This document shows positions 17,655 through 26,003 of a DNA stretch of 64,000 nt, in pieces. The translations under genes and the position numbers were made by a program. The stretch comes from CAVPCZ01 sp963779225 (GTDB taxonomy: Bacteria; Bacteroidota; Ignavibacteria; UBA10030; UBA6906): NCBI GenBank assembly GCA_963779225.1, contig CAVZWW010000003.1, positions 2,666,001 to 2,730,000 of the forward strand, given 5' to 3'. Below the pieces are notes generated by a model that did no database searches, was not told the origin of the DNA, and saw only the letters and a list, made by a program, of their open reading frames with translations. Numbering within the stretch: the stretch's first letter is position 1; each line of letters begins with the position of its first letter.

Positions 17655-18995
17655 ATGTTCGATTCACACGCAACAGTTGACTGGTACCGATCGCAATTCG
17701 CGACGTATGAGCGCACGCTTAACGGGGAGGCGGCAACGGCATTGCACGGCATGCGGCGGGCTGCACTTGAGCGCTTTGCCGATATCGGATTTCCCACCAC
17801 GCGTGACGAGGAGTGGCGTTTCACAAACGTCGAGCCGGTTGCGCGCACCACGTTCGTGCTTCCGGCTGAGGAGAGTGTCCGTCGCGTTACGCAGGCGGAC
17901 ATCGCACCGCACCTCCTGGCGGGTGCCCACGGGCCCCGGATGGTGTTTGTGAACGGTTTCTGGGTGCCATCACTCTCCTCCATTGAAGGACTGCCGGGCG
18001 GCGTGCGTGTAGAAAGCCTTGCGGCGGTAGGACGCTATCGGGAGGCGGATTTGCTGCACCATCTGGGACGGATTGCTCCGGTGGACACGAACGGATTCAC
18101 CGCACTCCAGACCGCATTCTTCCGCGACGGGGTATTTCTCAGCGTTCCTGAGGGTGTGGCAATGGAAGAGCCGGTGCATATGCTGTTTCTCTCGACCGAG
18201 GAACCGATGCCCTTCGCAACATTCCCCCGGAATCTCATCATCGCCGGCGAAAGGAGTCGCGTCGCGGTCGTGGAAAGTCATATCGGGCTCGGGAGCGGGT
18301 TTTACATGACCAATATGGTCACGGAGGTCCTCGTCGGGGTCGGCGCCGTGGTGGAACATGACAAATTGCAGAGCGAGAGCAACAGGGCGTTCCATATCGG
18401 AAGCACGTATATCCGCCAGGGCGAAAGAAGTCAGGTGACGTCCAATGCCATTGTGCTCGGCGGGCAGCTGGTACGAAATAACGTCATGGTCGTGTTCAGC
18501 GCGGAATTCGCAGAAAGCACACTGAACGGCCTTTCGCTGGGAACCGGCGAGCAATTGATCGACAACCACACGACCATTGACCATGCCGCCCCAAATTGTT
18601 CAAGCCATGAGCTGTACAAATCCATCCTGGATGGCAAGGCGCGCGGTGTCTTCAATGGCAAAATTCTCGTGCGCAAAGATGCGCAGAAGACCGATGCTCG
18701 TCAGACAAACAGAACCCTTCTCCTCTCGGATGATGCCGCGATAGACACGAAACCGCAGCTGGAGATTTTCGCCGACGATGTAAAATGCACACACGGCGCG
18801 ACCGTGGGCCAGCTGGACGAGGACCAGGTGTTTTACCTCCGGGCACGCGGCATTGACGAAGTGGCCGCCCGCGATATGCTGACGTTTGCCTTTGCGGGCG
18901 ATGTTGTGGAAAAGATCCACGTGGAGACCCTGCGCGATCAGCTCAACGTGCTTCTCCAGCAGCGGCTGGGTCAGGGCCGCATTACAGCGCTTTGA
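17655..18995 (+). CDS. sufD: Fe-S cluster assembly protein SufD
   Basis: Second scaffold subunit, homologous to SufB and paired with it. The 446-residue product has the N-terminal FPTTRDEEWRFTNVEPV motif seen in SufD and the beta-helix core with GLSLGTGEQLIDNHTTIDH and SHELYKSILDGKARGVFNGKI. The C terminus has CTHGATVGQLDEDQVFYLRARG, including the conserved cysteine-histidine pair. It lies 35 bases after sufC and ends 3 bases before the sufS start codon. Confidence 0.96.
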   Translation: MFDSHATVDWYRSQFATYERTLNGEAATALHGMRRAALERFADIGFPTTRDEEWRFTNVEPVARTTFVLPAEESVRRVTQADIAPHLLAGAHGPRMVFVNGFWVPSLSSIEGLPGGVRVESLAAVGRYREADLLHHLGRIAPVDTNGFTALQTAFFRDGVFLSVPEGVAMEEPVHMLFLSTEEPMPFATFPRNLIIAGERSRVAVVESHIGLGSGFYMTNMVTEVLVGVGAVVEHDKLQSESNRAFHIGSTYIRQGERSQVTSNAIVLGGQLVRNNVMVVFSAEFAESTLNGLSLGTGEQLIDNHTTIDHAAPNCSSHELYKSILDGKARGVFNGKILVRKDAQKTDARQTNRTLLLSDDAAIDTKPQLEIFADDVKCTHGATVGQLDEDQVFYLRARGIDEVAARDMLTFAFAGDVVEKIHVETLRDQLNVLLQQRLGQGRITAL

Positions 18996-18997
18996 TC

Positions 18998-20260
18998 ATG
19001 AACACTACCGAACAGCCCACCCTGGCGGATCAATTCCGCACATTCACCCGCATTGCCGGATGCCGGCATCATTTTCCCCTTTTACGCCAGCTGGTGAACG
19101 GCAAGCCGCTGGTCTATTTTGACAATGCGGCAACCAGTCAGAAGCCACAGGCGGTCATCGACGCGATGGGCCGTTATTACGAGGCGGAAAACTCCAACAT
19201 CCACCGCGGCGTCCACTACCTGAGCGAGCGGGCCACCCAGGCCTACGAGTCGGTCCGCCACAAGGTGCGCCTCTTCCTGAACGCCGCCGATAACCGGGAG
19301 CTCATTTTTGTGCGCGGCACGACAGAGGGGATCAACCTTGTTGCGCACGGGTTCACACGGAAATTCCTCCGCGCGGGCGACGAGGTGCTGATTTCGGCCA
19401 TGGAGCACCACTCCAATATCGTTCCATGGCAGATTGCATGTCAGGAGAGCGGCGCCGTACTTAAGGTGATTCCGATGAATGACAGCGGGGAGCTGTTGCT
19501 CGAGGACTACGAGACGCTGTTGACGGACCGGACCCGCATTGTGGGGCTGGCCCATGTTTCCAACGCGCTCGGAACGATCAACCCCGTCAAGACGATGGTA
19601 GCGATGGCTCACCGGCGCGGTATTCCGGTGCTGGTGGATGGTGCCCAGGCAATTCCGCACCTCCGTGTGGACGTCCGTGATCTGGATTGTGATTTTTACA
19701 CCTTTTCCGCGCATAAAATGTTCGGACCTACAGGCGTGGGCATTCTGTACGGGAAACGGGAACGGCTCGAGCAACTGCCCCCGTATCAGAGTGGAGGCGA
19801 TATGATCAAGTCCGTGACATTCGAGAAGACCATCTACAATGACCTCCCGTACCGCTTCGAGGCGGGCACGCCAAATATCGGCGGGGGAATGGGTCTCGGG
19901 GCGGCGATCGACTATCTCAATGACCTGGATATGCAGGGGATCCATGATCTCGAACAGGACCTGTTGAAATATGCCACCGAGCAGATTTTGACTGTCCGGG
20001 GAGTCCGTATCATCGGGACGGCGCGGGAAAAAGCGGCGGTCCTGTCCTTTGTGATGGAAGGGATCCATCCTCACGACATAGGTACCATACTGGACACGGA
20101 GGGCATCGCAATCCGTACCGGACATCATTGCGCCCAGCCGGTCATGATCCGGTTTGGGATCCCGGCAACCGCGCGTGCGTCATTCGCCTTCTATAACACC
20201 AAAGAAGAAGTCGACGCGTTCATTCGCGCACTCCACAAAGTGAAGGAGGTCCTCGGCTGA
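18998..20260 (+). CDS. sufS: Cysteine desulfurase SufS (class II)
   Basis: PLP-dependent desulfurase feeding the Suf scaffold through SufU. The ATG at 18998 is preferred; an in-frame TTG at 18992 overlaps the sufD stop. The PLP lysine lies in FSAHKMFGPTGVGILYG, and the catalytic cysteine is C378 in the rigid class-II motif RTGHHCAQP. The 420-residue length is normal. It overlaps sufU by one base (TGATG). Confidence 0.97.
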   Translation: MNTTEQPTLADQFRTFTRIAGCRHHFPLLRQLVNGKPLVYFDNAATSQKPQAVIDAMGRYYEAENSNIHRGVHYLSERATQAYESVRHKVRLFLNAADNRELIFVRGTTEGINLVAHGFTRKFLRAGDEVLISAMEHHSNIVPWQIACQESGAVLKVIPMNDSGELLLEDYETLLTDRTRIVGLAHVSNALGTINPVKTMVAMAHRRGIPVLVDGAQAIPHLRVDVRDLDCDFYTFSAHKMFGPTGVGILYGKRERLEQLPPYQSGGDMIKSVTFEKTIYNDLPYRFEAGTPNIGGGMGLGAAIDYLNDLDMQGIHDLEQDLLKYATEQILTVRGVRIIGTAREKAAVLSFVMEGIHPHDIGTILDTEGIAIRTGHHCAQPVMIRFGIPATARASFAFYNTKEEVDAFIRALHKVKEVLG

Positions 20261-20712
20261 TGTCCGCCATCCATGATCTGTATCAGCAGGTCATTCTTGA
20301 CCACAATAAGAGCCCCAGAAACTTCCGGACAATGCCGGATGCCACAAGGAGCGTGGAGGGATATAATCCTCTCTGCGGTGACCACTATACGGTGCATGTG
20401 AAACTCGAGGGTGACCGGATTGTGGATGTGAGTTTTGAGGGGGCAGGCTGCGCCATCTCGAAGGCATCTGCCTCGGTCATGAGTGCGATGGTGAAATCGC
20501 ATACCGTGGCCGAAGCCGAGGAACTTTTTCAGGACTTCCATCGGTTAGTGATAGGAGAGCTGACAGGAGAAGAGACGATGGAGAAACTGGGCAAACTTGC
20601 GGCTTTTGCAGGGGTCAGCGAATTCCCCGCAAGGGTCAAGTGCGCGAGCCTGGCCTGGCACACCCTTCATACCGCGCTGTCAACGGAAGCGCGCACCGTT
20701 ACTACCGAATAG
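20260..20712 (+). CDS. sufU: Zn-dependent sulfurtransferase SufU
   Basis: Accepts sulphur from SufS and passes it to SufB. The 150-residue product has the three ligand cysteines of the family, in NPLCGDHYTV, GAGCAISKAS and VKCASLAWHTL, and the aspartate next to the first cysteine that completes the zinc site. The FQDFHRLVIGE insertion between the second and third cysteine is characteristic of SufU rather than IscU. Its coupling to sufS fits the zinc-ligand-swap mechanism known for this pair. Confidence 0.95.
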   Translation: MSAIHDLYQQVILDHNKSPRNFRTMPDATRSVEGYNPLCGDHYTVHVKLEGDRIVDVSFEGAGCAISKASASVMSAMVKSHTVAEAEELFQDFHRLVIGELTGEETMEKLGKLAAFAGVSEFPARVKCASLAWHTLHTALSTEARTVTTE

Positions 20713-20750
20713 ACAAGGGCAGTTCGAGACGCACAGATCAGGCGCACACG

Positions 20751-21083
20751 ATGAATGACCCCGAAATCAGCACCATAGAGCAGAAACTCATTGAAGGCCA
20801 GGTAATCGAGGCCATCCGCCTCTGCTATGACCCCGAGATTCCGGTCAACATCTACGACCTGGGACTAATCTATGATGTCACCGTCACGCCCGAAGCGGAT
20901 GTGCTGGTGACGATGACCCTCACTTCGCCGCACTGTCCGGCGGCACAGTCGCTCCCGCGCGATGTGGAGAGCCGGAGCAAACTTGTTCCGGGCGTGAAGA
21001 GCGTGCGCGTGGGCGTTGTGTGGGATCCCCCGTGGAACCCGAGCATGATGAGCGAAGCGGCCAGACTGGAGATGGGGTTCTAG
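20751..21083 (+). CDS. sufT: SufT/MIP18-type Fe-S maturation protein (DUF59)
   Basis: A small auxiliary factor of iron-sulphur protein maturation. ATG 20751 gives a 110-residue product containing the DUF59 hallmark CYDPEIPVNIYDLGLIYDV and the conserved TSPHCPAAQSLPRDVE, whose cysteine is essential in homologues. The ending WDPPWNPSMMSEAARLEMGF matches the C terminus of stand-alone SufT proteins. The frame extends upstream into sufU, but that part is out of keeping with the family. Confidence 0.94.
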   Translation: MNDPEISTIEQKLIEGQVIEAIRLCYDPEIPVNIYDLGLIYDVTVTPEADVLVTMTLTSPHCPAAQSLPRDVESRSKLVPGVKSVRVGVVWDPPWNPSMMSEAARLEMGF

Positions 21084-21194
21084 CAACGCGGGCTGAACGT
21101 TCCCCCGGGGACGCCCGGTATGCACGGTGTTGCGGCACGAAAGCGATACGAACCGATTCCGATTATCGACACACATGAAGGGGAGGGAAGAAGG

Positions 21195-21563
21195 ATGACG
21201 CAGGGAACAATGGTTGCCGGCACGGCGGTATCCGACGGAGTGACATTGACGGCAAAGGCCGCTGCTCATGTCCGGAAGCTTATGGCGGAGGGGAATGTGC
21301 CCGAAACCCACGGACTTCGACTGAGTGTTAAGGGCGGTGGGTGTTCGGGTCTCTCCTATGTGCTGGGGTTTGACGCGCAACCGAAAGAGAACGACGCCGT
21401 TCTTGAGCAACAGGGAATCAGAGTCTTCGTTGATCCCAAGAGCCTGTTTTACCTTTCAGGGACGATGCTGGACTTCAGCGACGGATTGAACGGGAAAGGG
21501 TTTGTCTTCAATAATCCCCAGGCATCGCGCACTTGTGGCTGCGGCAGCTCGTTTGGTGTGTGA
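21195..21563 (+). CDS. sufA: A-type Fe-S carrier protein (SufA/ErpA-like)
   Basis: Carries assembled clusters to target proteins. The start at ATG 21195 has a very strong purine-rich site (GGGAGGGAAGAAGG) directly upstream; the frame from 21120 would add 25 residues without homology. The three cluster-binding cysteines are in KGGGCSGLSY and TCGCGSSF. Phenylalanine and tyrosine positions around them match A-type carriers. By sight I cannot decide between SufA, IscA and ErpA. Confidence 0.93.
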   Translation: MTQGTMVAGTAVSDGVTLTAKAAAHVRKLMAEGNVPETHGLRLSVKGGGCSGLSYVLGFDAQPKENDAVLEQQGIRVFVDPKSLFYLSGTMLDFSDGLNGKGFVFNNPQASRTCGCGSSFGV

Positions 21564-21663
21564 AATGCCCCTTGCAGACAGATGTGCCCTTGCTGCTGCA
21601 CGTGTATGCTGACGGGGCAGCAGAAAATTACTTCACGGACGTAAAAAGTCTGGATCATGGCAG

Positions 21664-22410
21664 ATGAAACGACGGCTCTTCATACAATCAATCGCGGCGA
21701 CCGGCGCGGTGGCGTTTGTGCCGGCATTGGCAAAGACATCACTCATACACTCTCACACATCTCTTTCAGAGGAGACACAACAAATGGCATTCGAATGGAA
21801 GTTCAACCCGCGTCCGTACAGCGATGAAGAAGCAAAGAAGCTTCTTGCTCCGGTTGTCGATGCTGAAACCACGGACTGGCACTACAATACGCATCACAAG
21901 GGATATGTCACGGCCCTGAACAACATCGAAAAGGCCCTCGAGACGGCGGATCGCTCGGCGGCCAATGGCAACTTCAGCCAGATTGGCGAGCTGAAGCGCC
22001 GCACCACGTGGAATCACGGTGGTACGGTGCTGCACGATATCTACTGGGATGTCATGGGGGGAGACGGGGATCCGGGCAAAGGGCCGGAGGTGAAGGCGGC
22101 AATCGAAAAGGAATTTGGTTCCTTCGATTCCTGGAAAGCCGATTTCAAGGCGACTGCGGTCTCGGCAAAACTCAGCGGGTGGGGAGTGCTCACCTATGAT
22201 CAGCTGTATTCGAAGCGGCTGCTGAACGTGCTGGTGGACGAGCATCATTACGGGGCCATCTGGGGAGGTATTCCGTTGATTCCGGTCGACGTGTTCGAAC
22301 ACGCCTATTACCACAAGGACGGACCGAAACGCGCTCTGTATATCGACAACTTCATTGCCCACCTTCACTGGGGGCGCATCAACGACCGATTCAAAAAGTT
22401 CGCTCGCTAA
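21664..22410 (+). CDS. sodB: Superoxide dismutase, Fe/Mn family, with export signal
   Basis: Dismutates superoxide. Metal ligands are recognisable in HHKGYV, WNHGGTVLH and VDVFEHAYY; the usual tryptophan of the DVWEH motif is phenylalanine here. The full 248-residue form begins MKRRLFIQSIAATGAVAFVPALA, a twin-arginine-like or Sec signal, so this form is probably exported. A second start, ATG 21784 (MAFEWKFNP), is preceded by GGAGACACAACAA and would give a 208-residue cytosolic enzyme of normal length. Its place in the suf operon fits protection of iron-sulphur clusters from oxidation. Confidence 0.88.
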   Translation: MKRRLFIQSIAATGAVAFVPALAKTSLIHSHTSLSEETQQMAFEWKFNPRPYSDEEAKKLLAPVVDAETTDWHYNTHHKGYVTALNNIEKALETADRSAANGNFSQIGELKRRTTWNHGGTVLHDIYWDVMGGDGDPGKGPEVKAAIEKEFGSFDSWKADFKATAVSAKLSGWGVLTYDQLYSKRLLNVLVDEHHYGAIWGGIPLIPVDVFEHAYYHKDGPKRALYIDNFIAHLHWGRINDRFKKFAR

Positions 22411-22425
22411 TCCTGGCGTACAGGC

Positions 22426-22629
22426 ATGAAACACACCTGGCAGGATGTCGAAGACCTGGCACGCGACCTGGCCCGCCGGAACCCGGACACGGATCCGCTG
22501 CGCCTCCAACCCGGAGAACTGCGTGCGCTGGTCGTTGCGTTGCCGACCTTCGCCGATGACCCGGGGGCTGCAACGCCCGATCTGCTGGAGGCGATTCAAG
22601 CCGCCTGGTATGATGAACGCGAAGGCTGA
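22426..22629 (+). CDS. iscX: IscX-like Fe-S assembly protein
   Basis: A 67-residue acidic protein. Its pattern W-D-V-E-D-LA near the start, NPDTDPLRL, LPTFADDP and the ending LLEAIQAAWYDERE matches IscX (YfhJ) of the isc operon, which binds iron and the cysteine desulfurase IscS and tunes its rate. It starts 15 bases after the dismutase stop and is followed by a strong terminator, so it is the last gene of the operon. An Isc component in a Suf operon suits the presence of an IscS-type desulfurase upstream. Confidence 0.85.
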   Translation: MKHTWQDVEDLARDLARRNPDTDPLRLQPGELRALVVALPTFADDPGAATPDLLEAIQAAWYDEREG

Positions 22630-22650
22630 GTCCGGCCCGCAAGGAATACT

Positions 22651-22692
22651 CCGCCGTTGGCACTTCATCAGAATGTCAACGGCGGTTTTTCT
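22651..22692 (+). terminator. Intrinsic terminator of the suf operon
   Basis: Perfect 9-bp stem CCGCCGTTG (22651-22659) with CAACGGCGG (22677-22685), followed by TTTTTCTTCTT. It lies 22 bases after the iscX stop codon. Confidence 0.9.
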
Positions 22693-22743
22693 TCTTGCTG
22701 TTTTCCGTGCTTTTCGGTATGTTTTCAGGACGCAGGGGTCAGT

Positions 22744-23388
22744 ATGAACGAGTCTCGGCTCCCCCTCTTCCCTTTGCAGGTTGTTCTCTTGCCGCACGCG
22801 GCCCTTCCTCTTCACATCTACGAAGAACGCTACAAACTGCTGCTGCGGGAGTGCATCACGAAGTCCGGCGAATTCGGCATCGTAATGGCACGGGAACAGG
22901 GACTTGCTGAAATAGGCTGTACGGCGGCGGTGACGAGTGTCCTGAAAACCTATGACGACGGAAGGATGGATGTTCTCGTCGAAGGCCGGCGGAGGTTCCG
23001 GATTCGCACACTGCATACGGAATTGGCACCTTATGCAGTGGGGGATATTGAGTATCCCCCAACGGTGGAGGAACCGACCGACACGGGCCTCGCCCGGGAA
23101 ACGATTGCCATGTACAATGAGCTCGTCAGGATTGTTTACGGCGGACGTATCAAGCAGCTCGATCCGGACCTGGCAGAGCCGGGAATATCGTTTGTCATGG
23201 CGCAGAAGGCGGGTCTGGACCTGGAACAACGGCAACTTCTGCTGGAAATGGATTCGGAACAGGACCGGCTGAGCATGCTGCTCGGGTACCTCACGACAAC
23301 GCTGCCGCGGTTGAAGAAAATGGAAGAAATCGATCGAATCATACGCAGTGACGGTTATGTTGAAAATCATCCCCGGAAGGAACCATGA
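22744..23388 (+). CDS. LON peptidase substrate-binding domain protein
   Basis: A 214-residue stand-alone LON N-terminal domain without the ATPase and protease parts. ATG 22744 gives MNESRLPLFPLQVVLLPHAALPLHIYEERY, the classic opening with the FPL..VVLLP and PLHIFE-like motifs; upstream frame residues overlap the terminator and are discarded. GEFGIVMA, a cysteine-containing GCTAAV and a long helical C terminus follow. Its role is unknown; such proteins are thought to bind unfolded or regulatory proteins. The stop overlaps the start of a small basic ORF (ATGA). Confidence 0.9.
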   Translation: MNESRLPLFPLQVVLLPHAALPLHIYEERYKLLLRECITKSGEFGIVMAREQGLAEIGCTAAVTSVLKTYDDGRMDVLVEGRRRFRIRTLHTELAPYAVGDIEYPPTVEEPTDTGLARETIAMYNELVRIVYGGRIKQLDPDLAEPGISFVMAQKAGLDLEQRQLLLEMDSEQDRLSMLLGYLTTTLPRLKKMEEIDRIIRSDGYVENHPRKEP

Positions 23389-23486
23389 ACAAGAAAACCC
23401 GTAACGCCCGCAAGAAACACCGCAAAGCTGTTGAACGCACAAAAGCCAAGCGGAAGGTGCAGATGGACCGGAAGAAAACAGTGTAA
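23385..23486 (+). CDS. 33-residue lysine/arginine-rich peptide
   Basis: A very short gene whose ATG overlaps the stop of the LON-domain gene (ATGA), with AAGGA 5 bases upstream. The peptide begins MNKKTRNARKKHRKAVERTK and about half of its residues are K, R or H. Composition and size resemble tiny ribosome-associated proteins, but I cannot name a family. A hairpin follows directly. The overlap and ribosome-binding site are the main evidence that it is translated. Confidence 0.6.
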   Translation: MNKKTRNARKKHRKAVERTKAKRKVQMDRKKTV

Positions 23487-23493
23487 TGGAGGC

Positions 23494-23523
23494 AAGGTGA
23501 CCGCGTCGGTCACCTTCCTTGTT
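23494..23523 (+). terminator. Hairpin before folP, possible weak terminator
   Basis: Perfect 9-bp stem AAGGTGACC (23494-23502) and GGTCACCTT (23508-23516) with a 5-base loop, followed by CCTTGTTT, which reaches the folP start codon. It could end the upstream unit or regulate folP. Confidence 0.5.
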
Positions 23524-23524
23524 T

Positions 23525-24391
23525 ATGCGACAGCTGCCTCACTACAGATTCGGCGCCACCACGTGGGATTTCTCGGCCCGTACGTTTGTGATGGGCGTGC
23601 TCAACGTGACACCGGACTCCTTCTCCGATGGCGGTGTGTATTTTGATCCTGTTCTCGCCGTGCGGCGGGGGCTGGCGATGGTTGAGGAGGGTGCGGATTG
23701 TCTCGATATCGGCGGTGAGTCCACCCGTCCGCGCGGCGTCCAGTACGGAGAGGGTGCAAGACCGGTTTCGGCGGAAGAGGAAGCGGATCGTGTACTGCCC
23801 GTTATTCGTGAGCTGGCCCGGCAAACCGATATTCCGATATCCATCGACACCTACAAAGCCGCTGTTGCCCGACAGGCGCTCGCGGCGGGGGCGTGCATCG
23901 TGAATGACGTCAGCGGGTTTGCCCTCGATCCCGCAATGCCAGCGGTGGTGGCGGAAGCCGGAGCATCAGCGGTGGTGATGCATATGCGCGGAACGCCGCA
24001 GACAATGCAGCGCGACACCCGATACGAAGATTTGTTCGGAGAGATCTTCACGTCCCTTCAGGGCAGCCTCCGGAAAGGGCGGGAAGCAGGGATTACGCAG
24101 CTGATTGTGGATCCCGGCATCGGATTCGGGAAAACCGGCGCCGATAGCCTGCGTCTGATTGCCGGAGCAGAGCGTTTTCACGGGCTCGGGGCGCCATTGC
24201 TCATGGGACCCTCCCGCAAAGGGTTCATCGGTGATATTCTCGGGACCCCGGTGGACGACCGTCTTGAAGGCACTCTTGCGGCTGCGGTCGTCTGTGCCGG
24301 ACGCGGGGTGAACATCCTCCGCGTGCATGATGTCCGGGCTGTCAAACGAGCCCTCCTTGTTGCAGATGCCCTCTATCACGCTCAACGGTGA
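23525..24391 (+). CDS. folP: Dihydropteroate synthase
   Basis: Joins p-aminobenzoate to the pterin precursor in folate synthesis; the sulfonamide target. The 288-residue product from ATG 23525 has MGVLNVTPDSFSDGG, LDIGGESTRPR, ISIDTYKAAVA, IVNDVSGF, VVMHMRGTPQTMQ, DPGIGFGKT and GPSRKGFIG in family order. A TTG at 23519 would add two residues. There is no Shine-Dalgarno sequence between the preceding hairpin and the ATG. It is followed at 4 bases by cdaA, a folP-cdaA pairing also seen in related bacteria. Confidence 0.97.
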   Translation: MRQLPHYRFGATTWDFSARTFVMGVLNVTPDSFSDGGVYFDPVLAVRRGLAMVEEGADCLDIGGESTRPRGVQYGEGARPVSAEEEADRVLPVIRELARQTDIPISIDTYKAAVARQALAAGACIVNDVSGFALDPAMPAVVAEAGASAVVMHMRGTPQTMQRDTRYEDLFGEIFTSLQGSLRKGREAGITQLIVDPGIGFGKTGADSLRLIAGAERFHGLGAPLLMGPSRKGFIGDILGTPVDDRLEGTLAAAVVCAGRGVNILRVHDVRAVKRALLVADALYHAQR

Positions 24392-24395
24392 CTCC

Positions 24396-25211
24396 ATGGA
24401 GCTGTTCAAGATAGGCTTCCTGTCCGTCGGCCTTATCGACATTCTCGACATCGCGCTCGTCTCGTTCATCTTCTACAGGCTCTATCTGGCGATGCAGGGG
24501 ACGATTGCCATACAGATTCTTGCTGGTTTGATTCTTGTCCTCGGTTTTTCCTTCCTGGCCCAGGCCGTGAATCTGAAGGCGATGAGTTCCATCCTGCGCA
24601 CCGTTACGGATATCTGGGTGGTGGCATTTATCATTCTGTTTCAGCCTGAACTCCGCAGACTCCTTGTGCTTGTCGGGAGAAGCCCCATCGTCAGGTCATT
24701 TCTGAAAATGAATGTGGATGAGTCGATTCAGGAGGTGGTAGGGGCGGTCTCGGAATTATCCCGGAAAAAAATCGGGGCGCTGATTGTCTTCGTCCGCGCA
24801 ACCGGTGTACGCCTGCACGCGGAAACAGGGACGCGGCTGGAAGCGCTGGTCAGCCGGACACTGCTCCTTTCGATTTTCCATCCCCGGTCACCCCTCCATG
24901 ACGGCGCAGTGATCATCAAGGACCGGCTCATCGAAGCCGCACGGTGTACGCTCCCGCTCTCGAATATCACCACCTGGGACGGACATCTGCTGGGCACGCG
25001 GCACCGTGCCGGACTCGGCATATCGGAGCAGGCGGACGTGATTGTGGTGATCGTTTCCGAAGAAACAGGCGTCATTTCTATCGCGGAGAACGGCGCACTT
25101 CATAGGGAGATTACCCCCACGCTTCTGCGAAAGGAATTGAACAGCCGTCTCAACATCGATACTGACCATTCGTTGTCGTCGCTTTGGCAGACTCTCCGCA
25201 ACTCGGTATAA
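24396..25211 (+). CDS. cdaA: Diadenylate cyclase CdaA
   Basis: Makes cyclic di-AMP from two ATP. Three membrane helices occupy roughly residues 10-90 (FLSVGLIDILDIALVSFIFY, IQILAGLILVLGFSF, IWVVAFIILF). The DAC catalytic domain follows, with the DGA motif in PLHDGAVII near residue 169 and the RHR motif in GTRHRAGLG. ATG 24396 gives the usual 271-residue length; earlier starts at 24327 and 24366 overlap folP. I infer control of potassium and cell-wall homeostasis from the family. Confidence 0.95.
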   Translation: MELFKIGFLSVGLIDILDIALVSFIFYRLYLAMQGTIAIQILAGLILVLGFSFLAQAVNLKAMSSILRTVTDIWVVAFIILFQPELRRLLVLVGRSPIVRSFLKMNVDESIQEVVGAVSELSRKKIGALIVFVRATGVRLHAETGTRLEALVSRTLLLSIFHPRSPLHDGAVIIKDRLIEAARCTLPLSNITTWDGHLLGTRHRAGLGISEQADVIVVIVSEETGVISIAENGALHREITPTLLRKELNSRLNIDTDHSLSSLWQTLRNSV

Positions 25212-25250
25212 CGTGGAATTTTCCGCTGCACTTATCAGGACTCCCGCCGT

Positions 25251-25922
25251 ATGACCGCACCTTCACAACGAGAACCTCTTCGCGGTCGAAGGATCGACGT
25301 CGATCGCGAGGAAATGCTCGATCTGATCCGCAATCGCGGCATCTCCAATGAACATGTACTGCGTGCGATGCGCGGTGTGGACAGGCATCTGTTTGTGCCC
25401 GGACCGTTCGCGTCCCGGGCCTATGAAGACACTGCATTGCCGATAGGCCACGGCCAGACCATCTCACAGCCGTATACTGTGGCATTCATGACGGAAGCGC
25501 TGGGGTGTGCGGAGGGCGATAAGGTGCTGGAAGTCGGTACCGGCTCAGGCTACCAGGCAGCTGTTCTGTCAGCGATGGGTGTACGTGTCTTTTCCATCGA
25601 GCGAAATCTTGATTTGCTCAGCGCGGCCCGCAAGACATTCGATCGTCTCGGTCTGCGGGTTGTTACGCGGGGTGGGGATGGTACTGTCGGGTGGAGTCAA
25701 CATGCCCCCTATCAGGGGATACTGGTGACCGCTGCGGCACCCGAGGTGCCTGATCAGCTCTTGAAACAGCTTGCCGAGGGCGCGAAGCTCGTCATACCGG
25801 TTGGTGACCGCGAGATACAGTCCATAGTAGTCGTGACGCGCCATGGGGAGGACTTCGAGCGGGTGGCCTCGGCGGGATTTAAGTTCGTTCCGCTCATCGG
25901 GAAGGCGGGATGGGGCAAGTAG
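25251..25922 (+). CDS. pcm: Protein-L-isoaspartate O-methyltransferase
   Basis: Methylates isoaspartyl residues to start repair of aged proteins. The 223-residue product has the family-specific FVPGPFASRAYEDTALPIGHGQTISQPY segment and the SAM-binding motif VLEVGTGSGYQAAVLS. GILVTAAAPEVPDQLL and the C-terminal LVIPVGDREIQSIVVVTR are typical. It lies 39 bases after cdaA. Confidence 0.95.
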   Translation: MTAPSQREPLRGRRIDVDREEMLDLIRNRGISNEHVLRAMRGVDRHLFVPGPFASRAYEDTALPIGHGQTISQPYTVAFMTEALGCAEGDKVLEVGTGSGYQAAVLSAMGVRVFSIERNLDLLSAARKTFDRLGLRVVTRGGDGTVGWSQHAPYQGILVTAAAPEVPDQLLKQLAEGAKLVIPVGDREIQSIVVVTRHGEDFERVASAGFKFVPLIGKAGWGK

Positions 25923-26003
25923 CGGTTCTGAGTCTAATGACGGTGGACGATGGAGAATGCAGGAGCATCATGTTTGGTGTGAGAGACTCCGGGAGTGAGG
26001 CGG

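Noticed and set aside
21766..23442. 558-codon open frame on the minus strand
   Set aside because: Runs opposite sod, iscX and the LON-domain gene, across a terminator; no domain recognised.
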